Shown: positions 14,362 to 23,176 of the stretch, piece after piece
How the letters are laid out: every line of letters starts with the position of its first letter
How positions within the stretch are numbered: the stretch's first letter is position 1
NCBI RefSeq assembly: GCF_900100715.1
Contig: NZ_FNCA01000003.1
Coordinates: 248,001 to 312,000 of the forward strand
Source: Methanolobus vulcani
GTDB taxonomy: Archaea > Halobacteriota > Methanosarcinia > Methanosarcinales > Methanosarcinaceae
DNA: 64,000 nt
Direction of reading: 5' to 3'
Position numbers and translations under genes: made by a program
The notes under the pieces: model-generated
Told to the model about the DNA's origin: nothing
Databases searched by the model: none
Seen by the model: only the letters and a program-made list of their open reading frames with translations

Positions 14362-15690
14362 ATGATAATTTGCAATAAGGAAGATGTTATCAAAGCCATT
14401 GAGACGCATAACGTGAAATTCATACGTTTGCAGTTTACAGACATACAGGGAGTAGTCAAGGATGTTGAAATCCCTGTAACCCAGATAGAAAAAGCACTAA
14501 CAAGTGGAATATACTTTGACGGGTCATCCATCGAGGGTTTTGTCAGGATAGACGAATCAGACATGACATTAAAACCAGATGTCAGAACTTTCGCAATACT
14601 ACCATGGAGTAAAGACAAAGGCGGAGTTGCAAGGATAATCTGTGACATACAGATGCCTGATGGAAGAAATTTCGAAGCCGACCCTCGTTATGTTCTGAAA
14701 AAGGTCATGAAAGAAGCAGAGGAAATGGGATACACTTTCAATGTTGGTCCTGAACTGGAGTTTTTCCTTTTTGAAAAAGTAGAAGGTAAAGCAACAACAA
14801 ACCCGCATGATTTCGGCAGGTACTTCGAATTTGCACCAACTGACCTTGCAGAAGATATCAGGAGAGATATTGTCCTAACCCTTACTGACCTGAATTTTGA
14901 TATTGAGGCATCTCATCATGAAGTTGCTTTTGGTCAGCATGAGATTGACTTCAAGTACGGAGATGCGCTGACAACGGCTGATAATGTGATTACATTCAAA
15001 TATGTTACAAGGACCATTGCAAAACTGTATGGTCTGCATGCAACGTTTATGCCAAAACCCATAGCTGTTGAAAATGGTTCAGGAATGCATGTTAACCTCT
15101 CGCTTTCAAAAAGTGATGAGAATGCATTTTATGATCCTAATGGGGAGATGGAGATAAGTGAAACTACCAAACAATTCATTGCAGGTGTTTTGAAACATAT
15201 CAAAGCGATCTCATGTATCTCAAATCCCCTTGTGAACTCGTACAAGAGACTTATTCCCGGTTATGAGGCACCGGTTTACATCACATGGTCAGGTGCGAAT
15301 CGCAGTTCACTTATACGCATACCTTCAGCAAGGGGAAAAAGCACCAGAGTGGAACTCAGAAGTCCTGACCCCTCATGCAACCCTTATCTTACATTTGCAG
15401 CCATTCTTGCCGCAGGTCTTGATGGAATAAAGAACCAGATGGACCCCGGGAAGATCATGGACTACAATGTTTTTGACCTGACAAAAGAAGAGCGTATGGA
15501 AAGAGGTATTGATACGCTGCCATCTACTATCAGTGAAAGCGCAGATTACCTCGAGAAAGATGAACTTCTTAAAAACACATTGGGTCCCCATGTCCATGAC
15601 AATATTCTGAGACTTGCAAGAGCCGAATGGGATGCATACAGAACCCAGGTGCACGACTGGGAGATACAGCGCTATCTTAATACTATCTGA
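14362..15690 (+). CDS. glnA: glutamine synthetase type I (first copy)
   Basis: 442 aa. Makes glutamine from glutamate, ammonia and ATP. Motifs: FDGSSIEGF with the following Arg (feedback-site position of GSI-alpha enzymes), GPELEFFLF, SHHEVAFGQHEIDF, NGSGMHVN, the ATP-binding NRSSLIRIP and the catalytic-loop region RVELRSPDPSCNPYL. The region equivalent to the adenylylation site reads NVFDLTKEE with Phe instead of Tyr, so control by adenylylation is unlikely; control by repressor, PII or small protein is expected. A second glnA lies at 20955-22295 in the opposite direction. A GNAT gene follows after 2 nt. Confidence 0.96.
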   Translation: MIICNKEDVIKAIETHNVKFIRLQFTDIQGVVKDVEIPVTQIEKALTSGIYFDGSSIEGFVRIDESDMTLKPDVRTFAILPWSKDKGGVARIICDIQMPDGRNFEADPRYVLKKVMKEAEEMGYTFNVGPELEFFLFEKVEGKATTNPHDFGRYFEFAPTDLAEDIRRDIVLTLTDLNFDIEASHHEVAFGQHEIDFKYGDALTTADNVITFKYVTRTIAKLYGLHATFMPKPIAVENGSGMHVNLSLSKSDENAFYDPNGEMEISETTKQFIAGVLKHIKAISCISNPLVNSYKRLIPGYEAPVYITWSGANRSSLIRIPSARGKSTRVELRSPDPSCNPYLTFAAILAAGLDGIKNQMDPGKIMDYNVFDLTKEERMERGIDTLPSTISESADYLEKDELLKNTLGPHVHDNILRLARAEWDAYRTQVHDWEIQRYLNTI

Positions 15691-15692
15691 AA

Positions 15693-16199
15693 ATGGTTGA
15701 AGGATTTTCCATCAGGTATGCCAGCAAAACTGACAAGCTACGGGTTACAAGCTTTCTTGAACTTGTGGATGAAGATTTCTATCCTCCACTTAGCCAGAGA
15801 GGAGGAGGCATACCTGAAAGGATCGAAAGATGCCTGGATACTGATGAAGCAAATTTTCTTGTCGCTGAACCAAACGCCAACAGAGGAAACTCCCTGTTAG
15901 AAGAGTTCATGGGGATGATCGGTTACACAAGAAACTGGAAAGGACATGGTACTGCCTATATCAATTTTCTTGCAACGCATCCGAATCATAGGAACTCAGG
16001 TATTAGTAAAGAACTATGTTTGAGACTGGAAGATGAACTTGCAGGATCAGGAATAAAAAGAATATATCTCTGTACTTGGTCCGGCAATCCTGCAGCAATG
16101 AGATTCTATGAGTCTCTGGGATATTGTTCTTATGCAATCGTCCTGAACGATAGAGGTAACAGCATAGACACGATTTATTACAAAAAGAATATTTCATAG
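15693..16199 (+). CDS. GNAT family N-acetyltransferase
   Basis: 168 aa in the GNAT fold. The acetyl-CoA loop is visible as HPNHRNSGISKELCLRLEDE (about residues 89-108), followed by the IKRIYLCTWSGNPAAMRFYE strand-helix and YESLGY. It starts 2 nt after the glnA stop, so it is co-transcribed with glnA. Substrate unknown; the link to glnA suggests an amine or a protein connected with nitrogen metabolism, but this is only positional. Confidence 0.8.
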   Translation: MVEGFSIRYASKTDKLRVTSFLELVDEDFYPPLSQRGGGIPERIERCLDTDEANFLVAEPNANRGNSLLEEFMGMIGYTRNWKGHGTAYINFLATHPNHRNSGISKELCLRLEDELAGSGIKRIYLCTWSGNPAAMRFYESLGYCSYAIVLNDRGNSIDTIYYKKNIS

Positions 16200-16324
16200 C
16201 AAAATATGCAAAACAATAATATAGCATCAGAGTCTCGATAAGAGGGCTCTTCCTGAAATCCCTATCATTGCGGGAAGCTTGAGGATTAATCTGAAAAGTG
16301 AACCGCTTTGATTGAAAAAAGACA

Positions 16325-16384
16325 GGACACGAGTGCCTATTGCATGGTTAGGAAGAATAGAGGAAGTGGATAGGCACCGTGTCC
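16325..16384 (-). terminator. long 3'-UTR stem-loop with T-tract after the glt operon
   Basis: GGACAC/GTGTCC and GTGCCTAT/ATAGGCAC form a 14-pair stem with a small internal loop and a 29-nt pyrimidine-rich apical loop (minus strand). The minus strand then reads TGTCTTTTTTC. It is 24 nt beyond the stop of the FrhB-like gene. The unusually large loop may also serve as a 3'-derived small RNA. Confidence 0.65.
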
Positions 16385-16408
16385 ATAAACATGATTTTTC
16401 GTTTTTGT

Positions 16409-17431
16409 TTACTCCTCTGGCATTCGTTCAAGCTTCTTTTTGGAGAGCTTTTCAACCAATTCCAGATTTACATCATTTTCAAGTGACAGTTTACCGTTGC
16501 TTACAGCGCTGTTTACGAACTGTTTGCCAACAGGATTGCGTATTATCAGGGTTGTGTAACCCTTGGCACTGCCAATGGAACCTGCAGATACGTCTGCATC
16601 TACAGCTGTGAGATCCGTACAGATGTGACATCCCGGACGGACACAATCCTCAACGTCTTTCAGTGAGATGATTGTCATGTTTCCGTCTTTGAGAGTAATC
16701 TCAAGTTTGCCCTTCACATCAAAATGTATGATGTCAAGAGGATCGATTTGATGTTCTGTAATGAGCTTGTCCTGTACAAGTTTCTCATAGTCGAATGTCT
16801 CTGTACAGAAGAGTCCTACCACAAGGCGGATGTTCTTTCTGAAAGGACGCAACAGGTCAAGATCGCTTGTACGCATCTGCTTCATTGCCTGAGTGACACA
16901 TGGAACACCTACAACTGCAATGTTAGTATACTTACGCTTCATAACAGCTTCCTTAAGAGAAGCTACCAGAGGAACCCACCAGTTGTAGCGGCTTCCTGCC
17001 TGGTGCACGAGTACATCAGATGAAGTGATCACAGCTGATGATGGTTTAAGGGTCCATGGGTCTTCGACAACAGTGACAACCGCATCGATCATACCCTCAT
17101 CAAGAGCATTGGTAAGGATTGCTGTTACTGCACCACCACTCTGTTTTCTTGGGACATTCATTTCTGCTTTTGCAGTTACGATGTCAAGGTACTCACCAAG
17201 AACCTCAGTTGATGGTTTCTCATTTCTTGGGCATACTTCATAGCATGCACCGCATGGGACTCCGTCATTTACATCCTTACAGTATCCGCTGTTAAGAGGA
17301 TGAACGGAATTTGCTCCCATTTCAAAGTAAATAGCATCAGCCGGGCATACAGCTACACATGCACCACATGCTGCACATTTTCCTGTGTCCCAGATCTCTG
17401 CTTTAAGATCAAGATAATTTTTGCCTGCCAT
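16409..17431 (-). CDS. FrhB-type F420-binding iron-sulfur protein of the glutamate synthase operon
   Basis: 340 aa. The N-terminus has two ferredoxin-type cysteine motifs (CAACGACVAVCP about residues 19-30; CGACYEVCP about 60-68). The rest is the FrhB/FdhB/FpoF family that binds FAD and coenzyme F420, including QSGGAVTAIL, AVVGVPCVTQA, LVVGLFCTETF and a C-terminal CVRPGCHICTD motif. The start at 17431 is preferred because GGAGTGAT ends 4 nt upstream; it leaves a 5-nt gap after gltB3. As last gene of gltB1-gltB2-gltB3, it most likely feeds electrons from F420H2 to glutamate synthase instead of NADPH. That role is inferred from family and context. Confidence 0.85.
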   Translation of the reverse strand: MAGKNYLDLKAEIWDTGKCAACGACVAVCPADAIYFEMGANSVHPLNSGYCKDVNDGVPCGACYEVCPRNEKPSTEVLGEYLDIVTAKAEMNVPRKQSGGAVTAILTNALDEGMIDAVVTVVEDPWTLKPSSAVITSSDVLVHQAGSRYNWWVPLVASLKEAVMKRKYTNIAVVGVPCVTQAMKQMRTSDLDLLRPFRKNIRLVVGLFCTETFDYEKLVQDKLITEHQIDPLDIIHFDVKGKLEITLKDGNMTIISLKDVEDCVRPGCHICTDLTAVDADVSAGSIGSAKGYTTLIIRNPVGKQFVNSAVSNGKLSLENDVNLELVEKLSKKKLERMPEE

Positions 17432-17436
17432 TATAA

Positions 17437-18180
17437 TCACTCCCATGTGTATTTACCTGCAAATGGTCTGGCGCTTGCAGGAACTATTTTTGAATAGTTA
17501 GTGTCCAGGAAAGGTTTTGGATCAATATCGAACCTTTCACAGAATTCTTTGATCACAGGAGCTACATTTTCCAGGTCTTCTTCAGTAAAGTCAACCTTCT
17601 TTGCACCTACTCCGAGCAATTTCTCGTCCACATCACCACGGATGATGATCTCTCCTCCATGAATACCACTACCGATTCCACGATCCTGCACTGCAGGCTC
17701 ATGACCAATACCGAGCACAAGGATGAGGCCTCCTGCCATGTATTCACCAAGGAATGCATGGGACGTACCGCCTATTACCAGAATAGGACGTTTGCACTCG
17801 TACTGCTTCATGTGTATGCCACCACGGTAGCCGATGTTTCCTTCTACGAAAACCTTACCGCCACGCATACTGTGTGCCACTGCGTCTCCGGCACTTCCAT
17901 GGATGATGAGTGCTCCATTGTCCATTGTGTTGCCTGGTGCATGTTCTGCATCACCGAATATCTCACATTCAGGACCACTCATGAACATTCCAAGATCACC
18001 ACCAGGAACACCGTTCACGATGATCTTTGCGTCACCTCTAAGACCATTGCCTATGAAACGCTGTCCAAGTACGTTGTTAAGAACTATTTCCTTGACACCG
18101 GAAGCAAGTGCCTCACGGATCTGTCTGTTAAGAGGGGTATAGTGCATACCCTTTGCATCTATCACTAAAGGTTCTGCCAT
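17437..18180 (-). CDS. gltB3: glutamate synthase, GXGXG domain subunit
   Basis: 247 aa. It is the C-terminal structural domain of bacterial GltB as a separate subunit (COG0070): a right-handed beta-helix with repeated glycine turns, e.g. GLRGDAKIIVNGVPGGDLG, HGSAGDAVAHSMRGGKVFVE and GNIGYRGGIHMKQY. It has no catalytic residues of its own but holds the other domains together. ATG 18180 is 2 nt from the gltB2 stop. Third gene of the operon. Confidence 0.93.
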   Translation of the reverse strand: MAEPLVIDAKGMHYTPLNRQIREALASGVKEIVLNNVLGQRFIGNGLRGDAKIIVNGVPGGDLGMFMSGPECEIFGDAEHAPGNTMDNGALIIHGSAGDAVAHSMRGGKVFVEGNIGYRGGIHMKQYECKRPILVIGGTSHAFLGEYMAGGLILVLGIGHEPAVQDRGIGSGIHGGEIIIRGDVDEKLLGVGAKKVDFTEEDLENVAPVIKEFCERFDIDPKPFLDTNYSKIVPASARPFAGKYTWE

Positions 18181-18182
18181 CT

Positions 18183-19691
18183 TCAGGCCCCCACAGACTC
18201 TATTTTCAGTACGTCAAGTAATCCCTGGTCAAGCATGTATCCTCTAAGACGCTCACGATTACCACGCAGACTCTCAATACTGTTAAGACCTGCTGCACCC
18301 ATGAGTTCACTCAGTTCAAGTGTCCATGCGTGGATAAGATTTGCAACATTTTCTGCGCCAACATCAGAGTCGATACGGTTGACGAGTTCAGGTTTCTGGG
18401 TTGCAATACCCCATGGACAGAGTCCACGATAGCAGTTACCACAAACACGGCATCCCAGTGCTATGAGTGAGGCAGTTCCAATGTAAACCGCATCTGCACC
18501 AAGTGCAATGGATTTTGCAAGGTCACCGCTGTTGCGTATACCACCACTGGCTATGATAGAAACCTCATTCCTGATTCCCTGATCGTTGAGCTTCTGGTCT
18601 ACTGCAGCAATGGCTGCTTCGATAGGGATACCTACGTTGTCCCTGAATACCTTTGGTGCTGCACCTGTACCTCCTTTGAAACCATCAATTACAACGGCAT
18701 CGGCAGATGATCTTGCGATACCTGCTGCAATTGCGGCCACGTTGTGTACTGCAGCGATCTTCACAAAGACCGGCTTTTCCCAGTTTGTAGCCTCTTTAAG
18801 ACTGCGAACAAGCTGGGCAAGGTCTTCTATACTGTAAATATCATGATGAGGAGCTGGACTGATTGCGTCTGAACCCAGTGGGATCATACGTGTGCATGAA
18901 ACATCTGCACAAACCTTTTCTCCAGGAAGGTGACCGCCAATACCTGGCTTTGCACCCTGTCCTACCTTGATCTCAATGGCTGCACCGCGCTCAAGATAGT
19001 CGATGTCAACACCGAAACGTCCCGATGCTATCTGGACGATTGTGTGGTCCTGATATGGATAGATCGCCTCGTGCATTCCTCCCTCACCGGTTCCCATGAA
19101 AGTTCCGGTCTTTGCTACTGCCTTTGCAAGACTGAGCTGTGCGTTAAGGCTGATTGCACCGTAACTCATGTGTCCTATCATGAGAGGAGTGTCGAGCTTG
19201 AGGTTTGGAGAAAGTTTAGTCTTAAGATCAATGTCGCCATTGTTCTTTGTAAATTCGAGTTTTGAAGGCTTCTTACCAATATATGTCCTCAGTTCCATTG
19301 GTTCCCTGAGAGGATCGATACTTGGGTTTGTGACCTGACATGCATCAAGTACCAGCCTGTCAAATATAATTGGATAATCAACTGCATTGCCCATTCCAGC
19401 CAGGATTATTTTCCCTGTACGTGCCTGGTTGATGACATCTTCACGTGCCTCTACTGTCCAAAGTGGATGACTGCGATAGTCAACCGGTCTTTCCTGCAAA
19501 TTGATGGCATCCCTTGGACACATGGAGATACAGCGGTGGCATGCAGTACATTTGCGCGAGTCTATGAGGATCTTGTCATCCTCTACCCTGTAAACACCAT
19601 AGGAACAGTTATCGACACAGCGCATACATTTCATACACTGGTCACGGTCGATGCTGATCTTGTACTTAAGTGGAACACTACCGAGACTCAT
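18183..19691 (-). CDS. gltB2: glutamate synthase, FMN/synthase subunit with ferredoxin domain
   Basis: 502 aa. The N-terminus holds two 4Fe-4S motifs ([16 protein letters not shown] about 18-33; [12 protein letters not shown] about 48-59). The FMN-binding barrel follows, with [19 protein letters not shown], the GTGEGG loop, [16 protein letters not shown] and [12 protein letters not shown] further cysteine group [17 protein letters not shown] (about 425-441) fits the 3Fe-4S or 4Fe-4S site near FMN. It makes glutamate from 2-oxoglutarate and channelled ammonia. Its ATG overlaps the gltB1 stop (19688-19691). Confidence 0.94.
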   Translation of the reverse strand: MSLGSVPLKYKISIDRDQCMKCMRCVDNCSYGVYRVEDDKILIDSRKCTACHRCISMCPRDAINLQERPVDYRSHPLWTVEAREDVINQARTGKIILAGMGNAVDYPIIFDRLVLDACQVTNPSIDPLREPMELRTYIGKKPSKLEFTKNNGDIDLKTKLSPNLKLDTPLMIGHMSYGAISLNAQLSLAKAVAKTGTFMGTGEGGMHEAIYPYQDHTIVQIASGRFGVDIDYLERGAAIEIKVGQGAKPGIGGHLPGEKVCADVSCTRMIPLGSDAISPAPHHDIYSIEDLAQLVRSLKEATNWEKPVFVKIAAVHNVAAIAAGIARSSADAVVIDGFKGGTGAAPKVFRDNVGIPIEAAIAAVDQKLNDQGIRNEVSIIASGGIRNSGDLAKSIALGADAVYIGTASLIALGCRVCGNCYRGLCPWGIATQKPELVNRIDSDVGAENVANLIHAWTLELSELMGAAGLNSIESLRGNRERLRGYMLDQGLLDVLKIESVGA

Positions 19692-20740
19692 TCTACAACC
19701 CTCCCGATTACAGGTTCTCCTGCCCTTGGCATATATATTGTCTCAACATCAGGATCCATTGTACGGATAGCTGCCTCTTCACTTGAAATATAAAGCTTTG
19801 AACCGTTCTCTCCTACAATAAGAGGACGCAACTTGATCCTGTCAGTGAAACCTACAATTCCATCCTTTGTTGCAACAACGATTGCAAATGGACCGTTCAT
19901 CAGAGCAGGGCCGTATGTAAGACGAAGTGCCCTCATGAATTCTTCCTTTTTCTCAGGCATCTCATCGATCTCATCCCAGAAAGGAGGAGCAAGTGCTTCA
20001 ACTACCATTTCAGATGGGAGACCGTGTTTTCTGCCGAGAAGATCAAAAAGATAAGCTACCACTTCTGTATCAGTTAACATCGTACACTGGTACCCGTGAC
20101 CTTCAACGTATCTGCGGTTTGTACCATATGATGTAATCTCGCCATTGTGGACAACTGACCAGTCAAGCAGATTGAATGGGTGAGCTCCTCCCCACCAACC
20201 GGATGTGTTTGTTGGATAACGGTTGTGGGCGAGCCATATATAACCCTCATAATCTTCAATTCTGTAAAAGTTTGCTACATCCTCAGGCCATCCTGATGCC
20301 TTAAAAACTCCAAGGTTCTTACCGGATGAGAAAACAAGAGCACCTTCTACATCTGAATTAATTTTCATCACAAGATGTGTGACATTATCATCATCAGGGT
20401 TTGTGGTTCCCACCATAAGGTCAGCATAAGGTTTGAAGAAATATCTCCATGGTATGTGTTCTTTCTTAAGACCTGGCTGTTCATAGGTTGGGATCTCTTC
20501 CTGATGAACTATCCTTCCCCACTGTTTCAGTATTGCGTCAACCTTGGTCTTTGGTTCTAACAGATTATCAAAAAATACGTGGATGGCATAGCAGTCTGCA
20601 TAATCAGGATAAATGCCATAAGCTACATATCCTGCGCCTTCTCCACTTCCTCTTTCATCCATCAGACTCAGAGCTCTTTTTATGTGAGAGCCGTCCATTC
20701 TGGACATTGTCCGATCGATTACGCCTATAATTCCGCACAT
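19688..20740 (-). CDS. gltB1: glutamate synthase, class II glutamine amidotransferase subunit
   Basis: 350 aa. It hydrolyses glutamine to deliver ammonia to GltB2. Starting at 20740 gives Met-Cys-Gly-Ile-Ile, so Met removal exposes the catalytic N-terminal Cys required of class II amidotransferases; the longer start at 20749 would hide it. Other motifs: [20 protein letters not shown] and [19 protein letters not shown], which form the glutamine pocket. First gene of the operon; about 200 nt of upstream DNA holds the promoter. Confidence 0.93.
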   Translation of the reverse strand: MCGIIGVIDRTMSRMDGSHIKRALSLMDERGSGEGAGYVAYGIYPDYADCYAIHVFFDNLLEPKTKVDAILKQWGRIVHQEEIPTYEQPGLKKEHIPWRYFFKPYADLMVGTTNPDDDNVTHLVMKINSDVEGALVFSSGKNLGVFKASGWPEDVANFYRIEDYEGYIWLAHNRYPTNTSGWWGGAHPFNLLDWSVVHNGEITSYGTNRRYVEGHGYQCTMLTDTEVVAYLFDLLGRKHGLPSEMVVEALAPPFWDEIDEMPEKKEEFMRALRLTYGPALMNGPFAIVVATKDGIVGFTDRIKLRPLIVGENGSKLYISSEEAAIRTMDPDVETIYMPRAGEPVIGRVVE

Positions 20741-20937
20741 GTTGATCACTATGAGTATTTAATCTTGGGGCTATGAGATAGTATTTACCTGATATGAATT
20801 TAACCATGCAAAAATCCGTCCAGGATAAAACCCCCGGTTTTCGTGAACAACTTCTATTCACGTTTTGTCAGCCTGAAAAAGATTAGCTGATCGAAGTTTA
20901 TTGAAATTTATTGAATTTTACTGAAATATAAAGTGAA

Positions 20938-20958
20938 GTAAGGGGTAATTCCCCTTAC
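20938..20958 (-). terminator. hairpin overlapping the second glnA stop
   Basis: GTAAGGGG and CCCCTTAC (8 bp) flank TAATT. The stop codon lies inside the arm; the minus strand continues TTCACTTTATATTTC. Confidence 0.65.
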
Positions 20959-22295
20959 AGTATGCTAAGGTACGTATCAAGTTCCCACTGGTGGACCTGA
21001 GCCTTGTAGTCGTCCCACTGAGCCTTCTTAGCCTCAATGTAGTTCTCAAAGACGTGTTCTCCAACTACATCCTTTACGAACTCACTGGCTGCCATAAGGT
21101 CAATTGCTTCCTTAAGGTTGCCTGGGAGGGACTCGATTCCTCTTGCAGCTCTGTCTTCTTCTGTGAGCTTGAAGATGTTTACATCAGTTGATGCCGGTGC
21201 ATCCATTCCTTTCTCAATACCGTCAAGACCTGCACTGAGCATTGCTGCAAATGCAAGGTATGGGTTACATGCTGGGTCTGGGCATCTGAGCTCTACTCTT
21301 GTACCCTTGCCTCTTGTTGCAGGGATCCTGATAAGGGAACTGCGGTTTGCTGCAGACCATGTGCAGTAGATAGGTGCCTCGTATCCTGGAACAAGTCTCT
21401 TGTATGAGTTGACTGTTGAGTTTGTGATAGCTGCGAATTCACGAATGTGTGTGAGAAGACCTGCAATGTACTGCTTTGCAGTTGTTGAGAGCTGGTCAGG
21501 TGTGCTTGGATCGAAGAATGCGTTCTCTCCGTCCTTCATAAGGGACTGGTTGGAGTGCATACCTGAACCATTTACACCAAAGAGTGGTTTTGGCATGAAT
21601 GTTGCGTAGTAGCCCATGTGTGCTGCGATGGACTTTACAACATATTTGAATGTTACAATATTGTCACATGTGGTAAGTACATCACCGAATCTGAAGTTGA
21701 TCTCGTGCTGTGATGGAGCTACCTCGTGGTGGGATGCTTCGATCTTGAATCCCATATCCTCGAGAGCAAAGTCGATTGCCCTTCTGACATCCTGTGCCTT
21801 GTCAAGAGGTGCAAAGTCGAAGTAACCTCCCATGTCAGTGAGCTCTGTGGTTGGGTGGCCATTCTCGTCCAGTTTGAACAGGAAGAACTCAAGTTCAGGA
21901 CCGATGTTCATTGTGTATCCTTGTTCAGCTGCCTTTGCGATAGCCGTCTTTAGAACGTATCTTGGGTCACCCTCGAATGGATTTCCGTTTGGTCTGTATA
22001 CGTCACCAATGATACGAGCAACTGCACCTTCCTTTGGTCTCCATGGGAGTATCCTGAAGGTGGTTGGGTCCGGCATAAGAATCATGTCGGATTCTTCGAT
22101 CCTTGTGAATCCCTCGATAGATGAACCATCGAACATTACACCGTTCTCGAATGCACCCTCAAGATCTTCTGCAGGGATCGCCCAACTTTTGATCATGCCC
22201 ATGGTGTCGGTGAATTGAATTCTTATGAATTTAACATCGTTCTCGGTTACAGCCTGTAACACTTCTTCCTTTGTTGCTGGATTTGCTTTTACCAT
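20955..22295 (-). CDS. glnA: glutamine synthetase type I (second copy)
   Basis: 446 aa from ATG 22295. GAGGAG lies 8 nt upstream; the longer start at 22337 would sit on the predicted transcription start. GSI motifs: FDGSSIEGFTRIEESDM, GPELEFFLF, SHHEVAPSQHEINF, NGSGMHSN, ANRSSLIRIPATRGKGTRVE and the catalytic-loop RCPDPACNPYL. The adenylylation-site equivalent reads NIFKLTEEDR with no Tyr. It is more typical of the main methanogen enzyme than the 14362 copy; which one is dominant cannot be told. It is transcribed toward the glt operon but has its own terminator. Confidence 0.96.
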   Translation of the reverse strand: MVKANPATKEEVLQAVTENDVKFIRIQFTDTMGMIKSWAIPAEDLEGAFENGVMFDGSSIEGFTRIEESDMILMPDPTTFRILPWRPKEGAVARIIGDVYRPNGNPFEGDPRYVLKTAIAKAAEQGYTMNIGPELEFFLFKLDENGHPTTELTDMGGYFDFAPLDKAQDVRRAIDFALEDMGFKIEASHHEVAPSQHEINFRFGDVLTTCDNIVTFKYVVKSIAAHMGYYATFMPKPLFGVNGSGMHSNQSLMKDGENAFFDPSTPDQLSTTAKQYIAGLLTHIREFAAITNSTVNSYKRLVPGYEAPIYCTWSAANRSSLIRIPATRGKGTRVELRCPDPACNPYLAFAAMLSAGLDGIEKGMDAPASTDVNIFKLTEEDRAARGIESLPGNLKEAIDLMAASEFVKDVVGEHVFENYIEAKKAQWDDYKAQVHQWELDTYLSIL

Positions 22296-22642
22296 TTTGA
22301 CTACTCCTCTATTCACTAAGGGGTGTGAGTAACCCATTACCTATCAGGTAGTATATATAAGTTATTGTTATTTATGAGCTAAATACACCACTCTCCAAAA
22401 AAGAAGAAAAGCGAATAATATTAAAATCTTATCCTTTTTCAGTATAATAATATACGTAAACAATTCCCTGGAAAACAATTAATCTTATAGATAGATAATA
22501 TAATAAATCCTGATAATACGACTGAAAATAAATAAAAGATAGAAAAAAGGATACATGTGTCAGATGTTGCCGCAACTGCCTCCGAGCTTCGGAAGATTTA
22601 TCATTCTTGCAAAAATAGTGACTTTAACAGGCAGGAGAAAAT
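22296..22642. other. intergenic region between second glnA and hdrC
   Basis: Divergent promoter region. Besides the glnA operator I see short GC-richer hairpins at 22574-22596 (GTTGCCGCAAC and CCGAGCTTCGG) in an AT-rich background, about 50 nt ahead of hdrC; they may lie in the hdrC leader. No gene is visible. Confidence 0.4.
22328..22361 (-). promoter_or_regulatory. TATA box and palindromic operator of second glnA
   Basis: TATATATAAG (22352-22361 on plus) is the TATA box. Immediately downstream lies TACCTATCAGGTA (22338-22350), a 13-nt inverted repeat with 5-bp arms. Overlapping it is AGTA-N6-TACC (22328-22341), one base off the GGTA-N6-TACC pattern I recall for the NrpR nitrogen repressor of Methanosarcina. 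Placement after TATA suits repression. Confidence 0.5.
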
Positions 22643-23176
22643 ATGAACGAAATATCAAGGGAGAACATCAATATAAAAGAGCAGTTAAAAGAAGCTTCAT
22701 CTAGCGTTCTCCGTTGCATGCAATGCGGAGTTTGCAGCAGTAGTTGTCCCTCAGGAAGACATACAAGCCTTAACATCCGAAAACTTGTGAAAATTGCAGG
22801 TAAAGACCCAGATATTCTCAAAAGTGAGGAATTATGGATGTGCACAACCTGTTACAACTGCCAGGAAAGATGTCCTCGTGGAATAGACATTGTAGAGACA
22901 ATACTGAAGATCAGATCGATCTCAGCCCACCAGGATATAATCCTCCCCGAACACAGAGCAGTATGTCAAATGTTGCTCAAATACGGACATGCGGTTCCCA
23001 TCAATGATAATTACAAAAGAAAACGAACAGATATCGGCCTGGAAGAACTTCCGGAAACCGTACATAAATACAAGGATTCTCTAAATGAGGTGAAAAAACT
23101 CTTGGCATCCTGTGGTTTTCAGAGATTCGTAGAAGAGGACTTGAATGAGAATCAAAATAAGGAGACCTCATTATGA
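22643..23176 (+). CDS. hdrC: CoB-CoM heterodisulfide reductase subunit C
   Basis: 177 aa. Small cytoplasmic subunit with two 4Fe-4S centres: CMQCGVCSSSCPSG (about residues 25-38) and CTTCYNCQERCPRG (about 68-81). It relays electrons between HdrA and the catalytic HdrB in the HdrABC complex that reduces CoM-S-S-CoB at the end of methanogenesis. AGGAG precedes ATG. Its stop overlaps the hdrB start (ATGA). No hdrA is present in the window, so HdrA must be encoded elsewhere. Confidence 0.95.
   Translation: MNEISRENINIKEQLKEASSSVLRCMQCGVCSSSCPSGRHTSLNIRKLVKIAGKDPDILKSEELWMCTTCYNCQERCPRGIDIVETILKIRSISAHQDIILPEHRAVCQMLLKYGHAVPINDNYKRKRTDIGLEELPETVHKYKDSLNEVKKLLASCGFQRFVEEDLNENQNKETSL

Noticed and set aside
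22574-22596. Structured RNA upstream of hdrC
   Set aside because: Two very short hairpins only; no second copy or covariation to support a functional RNA.
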